Position numbers and translations under genes: made by a program. A model generated the notes under the pieces. That model saw only the letters and a list, made by a program, of their open reading frames with translations, did no database searches and was not told the DNA's origin. A stretch of DNA of 64,000 bases from Linanthus parryae (taxonomy: Eukaryota > Streptophyta > Magnoliopsida > Ericales > Polemoniaceae), in assembly GCA_023055425.1 (NCBI GenBank), contig JALGPY010000003.1:16923001-16987000 (forward strand). Direction: 5' to 3'. Position 1 is the stretch's first letter, and each line of letters begins with the position of its first letter. This document shows, piece after piece, positions 9,704 to 29,992 of this stretch.

Positions 9704-10392
9704 GAGAGGTAAACTAACCTAAGTTGTTCATAGCTGCATACTTTTAGTGTAGGAGACAGTGGGAACAGTCACAAACAAAGATTTCAGAACTTAAAATGCA
9801 CAAGGCTCTAGTGCAGATTATTGCACTGGAGCGGAGATTTACCCAATCCCCCACTTCAAAAGGAGCGGCTATGGATTCCATATCATCCAAAAAAAAGGGT
9901 TCATATTGGTTAAAACGTAGATCTATCATCTTTTTTCACGATATTTTTCAGTTTCTGTTTGTAATACTAAGGCACGAGATTCATGACTCTGCCAGAAACA
10001 ATAAGCATGATCATTCTGAGCAAATCAAGAGCAATAAATGTTTCTTCAAAATCTACATCAATTGCATAGACATCGGACAAAACAGTACTTGTGTGTGTTG
10101 CCACAATGGTTCGTTAATGAGAAAAGGACTGCAGGAACAGCACTCGTGTTTTACTGTCAACAATTCACAACGTTATTATCTATGCTGACAATCAAAATAA
10201 CTAGGTATTCCAACTTCTATGTATCTATCCGAGGTAAAACGTATACCGTGGTAATTAATCAGGATTAGCCTAATCTAGACCCGTCAAAGCCATTTCTACA
10301 TCCATCAGCTCTATGCCCTCGAGGAATCAACTATTTGTTCATAGTGCGCGCACTTTTAACTCCTTCATGTCCGTATCAGCGAAACCCAGGTT
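9704..10392. other. 3' flank of the coiled-coil gene
   Basis: This stretch lies between the stop at 10393 and the upstream leader of the 8943-9401 gene. It probably contains the 3' UTR and some spacer. A minus-strand frame near 9800-9929 (IDLRFNQYEPFFLDDMESI) looks mildly protein-like, but I cannot place it. Confidence 0.4.
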
Positions 10393-19990
<9,598 letters not shown>

Positions 19991-20067
19991 CGTTGTGCTG
20001 CTCCTGAGCACTCCGCCGTCCTACTCCGCCGTGAGTATAAAAGACCGAGTTTCGCAGAATGGAGGGT

Positions 20068-20082
20068 CACGTGCCTCACGTG
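20068..20082. promoter_or_regulatory. Twin G-boxes upstream of the coiled-coil gene
   Basis: Two CACGTG motifs (20068-20073 and 20077-20082) lie 78-92 bp upstream of the ATG at 19990. G-boxes are bound by plant bZIP and bHLH factors. The pair sits at the gene-proximal edge of the spacer shared with the divergent INTS7 gene, so it could serve either gene. Function is inferred from the motif only. Confidence 0.6.
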
Positions 20083-21158
20083 ATTCGTGAAATAATATTA
20101 CCTTTAGCCCCTGAAATTGTTGAGCTTTAACTTTTTGGGCGGCTTTTCAGCAAACTATAAGGGGTAATTTTCACTTATACCCCCTCCGTTTTAGTTAATG
20201 TTCAACAACACCCCTTCTAGTTTGGAAAATTTCACTTACACCCCTTATGACCACCAAACATTGTTGTCACTTGTACCCCTACGTGTATTTACTCTGTTAG
20301 TTGGTGGAGTAACTTTCCAAATTCAGTTTTTTTGGATAAAATTTTCCCATACAAATGCTATAAAGGTCATATCCATCATTAATTTTGTAAACTTTATCTC
20401 GAGTTAATCCTATTTTTTACTTGTAGTAGTTGTGCCATATTCAGAAATGCATGTGATATATGTGATAGAATACAAATATTTTGCATGCGTTAAGAATATA
20501 CATTTGGGCTGGATTGATCTTTGCAGCCTCTGTAAAGGTAATTTTGTCTGAAAAACTGACTTTGAGAAGTTACTATAAGAACTAACATAGTGAATGCATA
20601 TAGGGGGTGTAAGCGATGGAAAAAAATCCAGTAGAATCGGTAGGCCCTCCATTCAAAATGAAACTGGATATACATCAGCTTCCTCCATTCGTTGGGGTCT
20701 CTTTTTTTTAATCCTTTTTAACATCACCGCGTGTTAAATTTTGAATGGTTGGCCTACCTAGAACGGTTTTACATGACTTTTTTTCGTAACACTATGTTTG
20801 AGAATAAGGTGATAAACGAAATGATGAGAAACTTTAATTTATGTGAGAAAATAAATGATAAGAAATGATTTAGATTTCTCACATATTTGTTTGGATTACT
20901 TAAGTGTGAAATACAAGAAAACGTTATACTTTCTCACCTCCTTTATTTGGTTAGTATATTAATGAAAAAGAAAATAAACTATTTTAAAAATATTACCAAA
21001 ATAACCTTCATTAATATCATGATTAGGCAATGTTTTGTTTTTTTATGGCTAGTTCTGTCACAACAAAAATATTGACACACATATAGTTTCTTTTCTCACC
21101 AAAGCTCACCACTTTTGGTGAGAAACAAAAATTGGATTATGTGAAATTTCTTTTCTCA

Positions 21159-21363
21159 TGTTGTGAAACGAGGATTGAGAGAGAGACAGGAAATAAAGAG
21201 AGACAATATGTAGGGAGAAGAGTATTGAGATGTATATTATTCTCCAACCCTAAGCCTCCTTATATAGGCATTAGGTGGGCTTGTGGACCAGAATATAATA
21301 ATACAAAATACACCCAACTATGTGGTGGATATTCACATCAGTCCAATTATATATTTCATAACA
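21159..21363 (-). repeat. 3' LTR of the 21-27 kb element
   Basis: The repeat is TG...CA bounded. It differs from the other LTR at four positions, all A/G or C/T transitions, plus one 2-bp indel by my alignment, i.e. about 2% divergence. Confidence 0.93.
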
Positions 21364-23681
21364 CTCCCCCTTGAATATTCACCACTACGATGTCTCGTTA
21401 AAACCTTGTCATGAAAAACCCAGTGGAAAAAAAATCAATGAGTAAGGAAAAAGAGTACATCGGTGAATTCTATTTGCTCAACATTGATGATGACATTCTT
21501 CTGGAACGCATCTTAATAATCTTTGCAGCCTCGTTAAAACCTTGCTTGGAAAAATCATGTGGGACAAAAACCATAGCGAAGGAAAAAAGAGTGCCGCATA
21601 TTGATTGGTTCTCCCCTCTTGGTCACACCTTTGTACCTGACAAACAAAACCATTGCAAGACCACAATATAATAATATATAATTACTAGTTATATTTTTAA
21701 CCCATATTTTATTGTACCTTAGTCCCCAAGACTAACACAACGTTATTATCATTCTCACCACGAGATGATTACAGTTATGAGAATTTATCATGACCCATAC
21801 CATATCATGTTTCTCATTTTATGAGTCTCACGCTTGAAAGCGGACATAAACCTCAAGACAAATCCCACACATACCAGCGGATATGTAGTCTCAATTCCCA
21901 CGCTTAACAGCGGATATATAATATCTACATAGATCCCACGACTTAACAGCGGATATGTAGTATTTTCATAGACTGTAGTTCACGCTTCGGGTTGTTAGTA
22001 CTTTGAGTACTATTTATTATGCTCTACATGTTTAAATAATTATGTAACCCGAGCAATTGTCTATGTGCGTGTTGACTTTGTATTGGCCAGTAATTTTTAG
22101 TCAACTCTCTTTTCCATATGATAAATCACGTGATTTTACAAGCGCTTTCTCAAGATAAATATCATCATTCATAGTAGGATCATACAAATGTATTAATGTA
22201 TGTTTAGCTACTTCCAGAGCTATTAGCCTCTTCCAGGGCTATTCAATTACCAACGTTGGTTTTGATCCAATATTGATGATGTATATATGAACCCATAAGA
22301 TTTCTCCAGAATCTTGTGTTCTTAATTTGTAGAGCATTGATATACCCATATCCCAACATTATTTTGGGCGCTTTGATTCATGTTCCTCTTCTGGAGGATC
22401 TACATGATTACACAAGCAAACCCTTATGCTTAAAGTGTATACCCAAATTGATACAAATTAGTTGAGAAGCTATCAATTTTGTTGGGATTTTGTATTAGTA
22501 GATACCCGTAGAGACAATGATATTTCGGCTCACGTCATGCAATAGGACCCATTCTCCCCTCATGACGTGAGCAGTATGATCATAACCATAATGATATTTT
22601 GTTGATGCTTCAGACATCAATTTGTCTCATATGTACTTTGTGTAAGCCAATCCTCAAATTAAAATAAAAACATTGACAATAAGCCATCTCTTGGACGCCG
22701 TAGTTCTCTAATCAAAGTTTCTCCAAGAAACCCAAAAAGAGACGTAAATGTCAATACTTTTATTTAAAAATTGAGTGGTGCTTACAATCCTTCAGGGATT
22801 GAAATCAATCTAACAATTCATCAAACATTGATATTAAATATCATGAGTTAGATTGATTTATATGAACCACTTCAGGGATTTAATCTCTTTTTTGAGAATT
22901 TCCACAACCATGACGACCTCTATAGTCATGTGGATTTCGACCGTTTATAACAAAGTGATTCGATTCAGGGAATTCACTATCATTCACTTCTGGGAATGGG
23001 CTCAAATGAATCGGTCATTTGCAATGGCATGTCTACGATATGATAATTAGCTAGACATGATGTTTGTAAACATAGGAGAAAAAAATCTCTTCGGAATATC
23101 CTTATTCTCATCCTTTAAGATACTAAAAAATAAAAGAAAGAGATAAAATTACCAAAAAAAAATGTAAATTGACAAGAAAATATAAAAGTACGCAATCGAA
23201 AGACCAATCAATGAACGATTAGTAAGTATCAAGTAACAAAATATACAGTATACGGAGACCAATCAAGTAGCAATTTTGCTATGATTTTCATATTTGAAGC
23301 TGCATGTTAGTCTTCCAAAAACCCAAACCTGATAAATAAAAATAGAGCAAACAACTACTATGTAATAATCTAGCCGTGGCTTCGTTTTCGTTACCGGACA
23401 ACAACTTTATCACTTATTGCTAGATTTTATTAACCTATAAAATATATCTAAGCAAACTGTCCTCACATGCATGACCTACTAGTTAATTATACACATTATT
23501 TAATCATATAGGCAAACTCATCACGTAGGAACACATAGAAGCAGTGGTATGTGGTAACTCTAGATACATCCATCCCTTTTTTTTCTTTTTTTTAGTGAGA
23601 ATATAAGTCATATAAGAAAACAAATAATTCATACAATACTGTATATCATAAAGCAATATAACTCTCCATTGACTAGGGTTC

Positions 23682-26471
23682 CGGGGTTTGATGGATTTAA
23701 TCCTAGATTTTTTCAATCTTTTTGGAACATCATTGGAGATGAAATTTGTGAAGCTGTCCAAGTTTTTCTCAAAACAGGAAAGCTTCTTAAAGCTATCAAT
23801 ATCACTCACATCTCCCTTATTCCTAAAGTCAGCAATCCTCTCTCATTCAAGGACTATAGACCCATTAGTCTTTGCTCTGTGTTGTACAAGATATTGTCAA
23901 AGTTGCTGGCTAACAGATTAAGTGAAGTCATTGGCAATCTAGTCTCAGAAAACCAAAGTGCCTTCATAAAAGGGAGGCTCATCTCTGACAACATTTTGGT
24001 TGCTCAGGAGCTCTTGCATTACATTAAAGGTAAGAGGAGTGGAAAATCTGGTTGGATGGCCATTAAGCTTGATATGCAAAAAGCTTTTGACAGAGTAAGG
24101 TGGTGCTATCTGGAGCAAGTTATGAGGAAAATGGGATTTTGCAGAAGATGGATCCAGTGGATCATGATTTGTGTGAGCACAGTCTCTTTCAGGGTTAATG
24201 TCAATGGAACTTTGGGGTCTGTTATCACACCTTCAAGAGGCATAAGGCAGGGAGACCCTCTTTCTCCCTACCTCTTTGCCTTATGTGCTGAAGGGCTGAC
24301 TGCAACTCTCAACTATTTTGAAAGAAGGGGTTGGTTTTCTGGGGTTAAAATTTCAAGAAACTGCAGCCCTGTAAGTCACTTGTTGTTTGCTGATGATTCA
24401 ATTCTTTTCTGTAAAGCCACTGTCCCTGATTGTAGTGCAATAAATCAAGTGCTAACTCTTTATGAAGCTGCTTCTGGTCAAGCAGTGAACAGGGATAAGT
24501 CACAAAGCTTCTTCAGCCCAAATACTAGCCCACTGTTGGTGAATTTTATTCAGCATTATCTGCAAATTGATAAATCATTCAAAGAAGGCAGCTATCTTGG
24601 TCTTCCAGCCTTTGTTGGGAGGTCAAAGAGGCAAACTTTCAAATTCATCAAAGAGAGAATTGCTGCAAAATTTGGTGGTTGGAAGGAGAAGTTTCTATCT
24701 CTTGCTGGCAGAGAGGTACTCATCAAATCCACCTTGAGTGCATTGTCCACCTTCTCTATGTCTTGTTTTCTTCTTCCCAAAACTTTGTGTGCTGATATTT
24801 CAAAAATTTTAGCAAAGTTTTGGTGGAGTGGAAGTAGTCTTGATGCTAAAAAGATCCATTGGAAGTCTTGGCTATCACTCTGTCAAAGGAAAGATCTTGG
24901 TGGGCTGGGCTTTAGAGACTTCTATTGCTTCAACTTAGCAATGCTTTCTAAACAGGCCTGGAGACTCCTTGAAGGTGATAATTCTCTTTTTTCCAGAATC
25001 TTTAAGGGCAAATACTTTCACAACTCTTCCCTTTGGCAAGCTAAATGTCCTTCAAATTGCTCTTGGGCTTGGAGAGGACTCTTTGAAGGTATGAAAGTTC
25101 TGGAAAAAGGTTGGAGATGGAATGTGGGGAATGGGCTGAATATTCACATCTGGAGAGATCCCTGGCTTCCAGTCTCAAATCATTTCAAAGTTTTGTCCCC
25201 AAAAGATGAAAGCTCTGGGATATCTTTGGTTGCTGACTTAATTGATCATAATTCCAGAAGCTGGATTTCTCATAAGGTGCACTCTTTATTCAATGAGGAG
25301 GAAGCAAATATTATTTTACAGATCCAAGTTGGAAATCTCAGTTGTGCTGACAAAATGGTCTGGCATCATGCTTCTAATGGTAGATTTTCTGTTAATTCTG
25401 CTTATAAATTCTTGTGCAATTTGGAGCTGGCAAAATTTGGGCTTGGTTTTTCTGCTGATTGTCAAAGTAGCTCCAATTTTTATTGGAGTAAGATTTGGCA
25501 GTTGGTTGTCAGGCCTAAACTCAAATTCTTTGTCTGGAAAGCTGTTTGGGGAAACCTTGAAGTGGCTTGCTCACTTAAACAGAAGGGATGGTCTGGTGAT
25601 CTAATCTGTCAGTTTTGTGGGGAAGCCATAGAAACTGATATTCATCTTCTTAGGGACTGCCCTTTTGCACTCTCAGTGTGGAAGACCAGTCCAATTCCAT
25701 TTGTGATCACTTATTGTTATGGGAACTCTTTTGCACATTGGTGGTCTCAGGTTGTAGAATTTGTGCTTAATGATACTGATAAGCAGGTTATTCTTGGTTT
25801 GTTTGTGCAACACTGTTGGGAAATCTGGAAAGCCAGGAATGACAATGTTTTTAGCAGCATCAAGTGGTCCCCAATCCAGGTCTCTTCCATGGCTGTGACA
25901 AGGTTTTATGAGTTTCTTGACATCAATTCCCAACCTTCTGCTGCTAGTTGTCCTGCTTCAGAACATAATTGCTCTGCAGAAACCCCTCAAGTTGATGCTC
26001 TTATTTTCACTGATGCAGCAGTTGATAAATGCAGAAGCAAAGGAGGTTGTTGTGTGGTTCTTAAAAATGGAAGTGGTGCTGCTCTTGGGAATATCAAGCT
26101 TCCAATTTTTTCATGTTCTAATCCCACTCTTTTGGAGGCTATTGCAGTTAGAGAAGCCCTTCTATTTGCAATTTCCAAAGGCTTTAAGAGGATCAATCTT
26201 CATTCTGATTCCAAAATTGTGATGGATGTGCTGAATTTTTCTTCCAAATCCTGGCCTATTGAGATGGATGCAATCTTCCAAGATTGTTTGCAGTTGGCTA
26301 AGTCCTTCTTTGTTTGTATTTTTTCCTTTATTAGCAGGTCTTGCAACTTTGATGCTCATTTTGGAGCCAAAGATGCTTTGTTGTTGTCTGAGAAGGAGGT
26401 GATTTGGCTGTAACTCCTTTCTCTCTTTTTTCTTGTCTCTTTGAAATGAAATCTACAGTTTTTTTTTTTTG
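23682..26471 (+). mobile_element. 5'-truncated L1-clade LINE ending in poly(T), with 15-bp target duplication
   Basis: The insertion is bounded by an exact 15-bp duplication CATTGACTAGGGTTC (23667-23681 and 26472-26486). It starts inside the reverse transcriptase region and ends 58 bp after the stop codon with twelve T and one G (26459-26471). It lies within the LTR element's interior in the opposite orientation, so it is younger than that element's insertion. Because the coding strand is plus, the tail is T-rich rather than the poly(A) usual for L1. Confidence 0.93.
23683..26413 (+). pseudogene. LINE ORF2 fragment: reverse transcriptase, zf-RVT, RNase H (about 910 aa, 5' truncated)
   Basis: The frame is open from the insertion point to TAA 26411-26413, but the element's own start and its endonuclease are absent. 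The upstream TTG at 23669 belongs to the target duplication. Visible parts: PGFDGFNPRFFQSFW at the start, KDYRPISLC, RQGDPLSP, the catalytic FADD box (about residues 240-243 counted from 23669), a zf-RVT region with CQFCGEAIETDIHLLRDC, and RNase H with FTDAA (Asp about 782), LLEAIAVREAL, HSDSKIV and AHFGAK. All catalytic signatures are intact, so only the truncation has inactivated it. It is related to, but clearly distinct from, the LINE at 1-4090. Confidence 0.92.
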
Positions 26472-26662
26472 CATTGACTAGGGTTCAAACCCCAAACCCT
26501 ATGTGGAAAACCTATTATGGGTTTCTTTGTCCCATATTATCATAACAAGTTAGATGATAAACATCATGTATAGGTAGAGAAAAGAACAAACAATACATGT
26601 ATTCAGTAAATCTCAACAACAAACTACACATAAACCTTCGTTGCTTTCTCATCTATAAAATA

Positions 26663-26689
26663 CTAGTAATTGCTCGTGGCTTTGCCACG
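26663..26689 (-). repeat. Possible Helitron 3' terminus (minus strand)
   Basis: Read on the minus strand: hairpin CGTGGC-AAA-GCCACG (26689-26675), an 8-nt spacer, then CTAG (26666-26663) followed by T. This matches a Helitron 3' end. I could not find the 5' TC end, so it may be a remnant or part of the LTR element's sequence. Confidence 0.45.
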
Positions 26690-26889
26690 TAGCAACGTTG
26701 TCCCATTTTAGGTGTCCCAGTGTTGAAAGTCAATAGGTCACATGGTGTTGGGAGTAGATGGCTGGCAGAAGTGGTCTGTTTAGGCAATGATTGGACTCCA
26801 TCAATAACCTTCCACTGATAATTCATCCAAAGGTCAAGAACTTGCCAACATTGCATTCGTGAACAGTAGAACACCATCCTTTCTTTATA

Positions 26890-27150
26890 CTCCCTCCGTC
26901 CCGCAAAGACAGTCCATATTCTATTTTGGTCTGTCCCAAAATGGTTGTCCACTAACATTTTTAATTTTAAAAATATAATGAACTTCCAATACTACCCATT
27001 CATATTCAATGCACCTAGTATTAGAGAAAACATAATCAAGGACAATAGTGGAAATAACATGTCAACATTTGTAAGTGGGGTGCATTAATTGCATGTCTCC
27101 AAAAAAAGTTGTGGTTTCAAAAATGGACTGTCTTTGCGGGACGGAGGGAG
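26890..27150. mobile_element. Stowaway (Tc1/mariner) MITE
   Basis: The 261-bp element has perfect 28-bp inverted repeats starting CTCCCTCCGTCCCGC and ending GCGGGACGGAGGGAG. It is flanked by TA on both sides (26888-26889 and 27151-27152). It is inserted in the interior of the LTR element. Confidence 0.95.
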
Positions 27151-27345
27151 TATATAGATTTGATCTGAGAATCAAAGTAATTGAAGAATGTGTACCTTAC
27201 TCCACTCCTGTGATTTCCTTCGGGTATGACAAAAACTGGTGCATGATAAGGGGGCTACAATTGAGTTGGTGCCGCATAATATTTCTACTACAATAACCTC
27301 TATATTGTTATTCGAGAGCTCGAGAGCGTTATCGTGCTGATAACG

Positions 27346-27548
27346 TGTTGTGAAACGAGGATTGAGAGAGACAAGAAATAAAGAGAGACAATATGTAGGG
27401 AGAAGAGTATTGAGATGTATATTATTCTCCAACCCTAAACCTCCTTATATAGGCATTAGGTGGGCTTGTGGACCAGAATATAATAATACAAAATACACCC
27501 AACTATGTGGTGAATATTCACATCAGTCCAATTACATATTTCATAACA
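27346..27548 (-). repeat. 5' LTR of the 21-27 kb element
   Basis: Partner of 21159-21363. The adjoining interior, read on the minus strand, begins CGTTATCAGCACGATAACG, the place expected for a primer-binding site; it lacks the usual TGG start. Confidence 0.92.
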
Positions 27549-27789
27549 TCTCATGCTTTCTCAGGAATTCTCACCTAAAAAGTAATCCAAACACGAATGA
27601 GAAAACATTATCTCACCTATTCTTTTACTTTCTCACCAAATCATGTAATCCAAACACATGGTAAGTGATAACATGCCACATGCTTGGTACTCAATAAGGT
27701 TGTAAGTAAAGTTTTCTAAACTAGGGGTGAAAGTGAAGATCGACCAAAACTCAGGGGATGTAAGTGAATTTTACCCAACTATATTACCA

Positions 27790-27916
27790 CTAACTTCGAA
27801 TACGTTGGCCAAAGCGTCTTTCTTCTTAATCTTTTCTCTGAACTCGACCACGGCGGAGGCACTCCGGCGACCCAGAGAGGCACTCCGGCTTACCTGCTCA
27901 TCGTCTACCGTAACAG
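27790..27916 (+). other. Probable first, non-coding exon of the INTS7 gene
   Basis: A CT- and GC-richer leader ends at a strong donor (AACAG|GTGAGT, 27916/27917). A matching acceptor follows a 36-T tract at 28039 (GTTTCAG|G). Further leader exons are likely, since the coding exon begins after another acceptor at 29950. The transcription start is not determined. Confidence 0.45.
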
Positions 27917-27993
27917 GTGAGTGTTGCTCCTTCTTTATTAACTCTCTCTCTATGTTAAAACGGTGTTTCGTGCATTATGTGCTTTCCGATTGG

Positions 27994-27996
<3 letters not shown>

Positions 27997-28032
<36 letters not shown>
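27997..28032. repeat. T36 homopolymer
   Basis: Thirty-six consecutive T immediately precede GTTTCAG, so this tract would act as the polypyrimidine tract of the first leader intron (27917-28039). Confidence 0.9.
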
Positions 28033-28033
<1 letters not shown>

Positions 28034-28039
28034 TTTCAG

Positions 28040-29992
28040 GTGAGAGTTCGAAAGTTGTGTGATTTGTGATAGCGAGCTTAGGGTTTCATGAAGTGGAAAA
28101 ATAGGGAACTATCGAAGGTTTTGATTTGGATTCTAGACTAAAAAACTGTTTTTTTTTCACTGTGAATAGATAAGTTAGGCTGCTATGAATTGGAAGTTGG
28201 AGAATTGGAGCTAATGGGTGTGAGTTGTGGATACAAATAGAGCCATTGATTGTTGGACTCTAATAGGGAACTATAACTAGGTTTTCACATATTTAAGGTT
28301 CTATAAGTTGAAGAATACAAGTTTAAGGTTCTATTAATCGAAGAATTAGAGAATTCAAAACTCATTGCAACTTTTATGCTCTTTTCTTTTGTTGAAGTGG
28401 ATAATGAAGACGAGATGCAAGAGTGAGCCAAGGTGGCCTCCTACCGACATGAGTGAGTGTGTTTAAAAGAACCATATACTTTGTAAAGTTGTTTTGGGTC
28501 TTTTGGAAGTGGACATGTTGATCTACTAAGTTTCTATTATCTAGTTTATTAGTATGTTGTCAAATTACTCAAACTATTTTTCCATCTTCGACATCCTATC
28601 TTATGTAATTCTTTTTTGTGAAATTCTGTAACGGCCTAGCTTAACATAAAAAATAAACGGATCGTGGTTGGGACCTGAAAAGGCAGGTATGGAATGGCAC
28701 AGGTATGAGATGAAGTAAAACAGGGATGGGAGGAGGAATTTCAAATGGGCATGGGGATGGGATTAGCCATCCGTCCCATACACGTCCCTATTGCCACCCC
28801 TTCTCACATACATAGAGAATGGAGAAAGACTATTCATATAGTTCCTATTCAGAGTGGTACTTTCAGTTAGGCACCACACCCGCACTGGCTGCTTCTTGGT
28901 GTAGCTGGCTGCTTTCTGGTGCCTTCGTTTTTGTCTCACTCTCCCCTCTTCTCTCGAACTCCCTCTCTCTGTCTATCTCTTTCTCTTTGTCTCTCTCGGT
29001 ATAGTACAAAACTCAGCGTGTGTTAAGTTCGTGTTTAGATAGTTTCAGATTTTCTTATGTAGTGTGCTAGCTTAGTGCTTAATCTATTTTCTTTTCGTTG
29101 TCTTGACATTTAAATAAATATCTTGCAAATTATATAAGACTATAATATGCTGCACCCCAGCCAAACCAATACCCACACCCCACTTTCTGAATAATTGACG
29201 AAATGGTGTACCCACAGCTGTACATCTTAGCTTTTCAGATATATTAGTGATGAAACTCGTGTGGTTCCACCACATGCTCACCCACTGAGTCCTTGCCACA
29301 AGTAGGGAAAGTAGTATCACTTTGTTTAGTTGAAGAATCCTACCTAAGTAATCTAATATGATATCTCACTGAATGTAAGTGTCGAGTTGAATCTTCTGTC
29401 TTTTCTTACTATGCTCCTATTACTTCTGTATCCCATAGTGGAGTAAAAGAAAAACTTCCAGATCTAAGCAATTGGTGTTCCTTTACGTTCCGAATGAAAC
29501 AGAAGTGATCTAGTAATCTATTCTAAGAGAACTACTGAAGACGTCAAGAGCAGCTAACATTGATGCAGAGATTTCCTTACATAATGTCGAGTTACATATG
29601 CTTTCTTTATTCAGTAGTCCTCTTTTTTCTCACATTGCTGTAAAAGACAAACATGGATTCTAAGAATTTGGCACCAGGTTATTAAGTTAGAAATAAGTTT
29701 CTGTGATCCTAAACATTGGTTTTCCGTGTGTATGTAAAAGTTACCTCCAAAACTGTGCAGGAGTAGCCTAGCTGAGTTCCTGACTTATGAGCTGACCGAT
29801 TCTAGTTGTTTGGATTCGTGAACAAAACAGTTAAAATCGTTTCCCTCTCCCTCTGAAGTTCAAGCCGCGGCGTGAGTCTTCATTTCTGACCTGTCTGTTT
29901 GTGAATTTCAGTTAGCTAGCAGCTTCTTCTAATGCCTTATTTATTATCAGGTGTATTGGATATTTTGCACTGAAGAAGATTGAGGAGGAATT
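28040..29992 (+). other. INTS7 5' leader and leader introns
   Basis: No coding frame was found. An acceptor at 29950 (TTATCAG|G) gives a 42-nt leader before the ATG at 29993. The segment includes a G-rich patch near 28670-28800 and a CT-rich patch at 28935-29000. The leader exon structure upstream is uncertain. Confidence 0.5.

Larger units (their letters stand above)
21159..27548 (-). mobile_element. LTR retrotransposon with short LTRs, non-coding interior, hosting nested insertions
   Basis: Two direct repeats of 205 and 203 bp (21159-21363 and 27346-27548) start TGTTGTGAAACG and end TTTCATAACA, and are flanked by an exact 5-bp duplication TCTCA (21154-21158 and 27549-27553). A purine tract read on the minus strand (AAGGGGGAG, 21364-21372) abuts the left repeat, so the left copy is the 3' LTR and the element runs on the minus strand. 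Removing the LINE and Stowaway insertions leaves about 2.9 kb of interior in which I see no gag or pol. It is therefore non-autonomous, and its superfamily is not proven (Copia-like by general look). Confidence 0.9.
20162..27776. mobile_element. Outer Mutator-like TIR element, split by nested insertions
   Basis: The left end GGGTAATTTTCACTTA and the inverse of the right end, GGGTAAAATTCACTTA, begin inverted repeats that can be followed for about 85 bp with roughly three-quarters identity. Flanks share AACTATA (20153-20159 and 27777-27783), seven of the nine bases expected for a Mutator-type duplication. Without the LTR element inside it, this element would be about 1.2 kb. Its own interior shows no transposase. 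It sits between two divergent genes. Another nested terminal-repeat element may lie around the LTR insertion, but its borders are unclear. Confidence 0.6.

Noticed and set aside
23669..23682. Treating the TTG at 23669 as the LINE start codon
   Set aside because: It lies in the target-site duplication, i.e. in host sequence; the LINE is simply truncated at 23682.
27727..28062. Plus-strand 111-codon frame with a poly-Phe run
   Set aside because: The Phe run is the T36 homopolymer and the frame crosses a probable leader exon and intron; not a protein.
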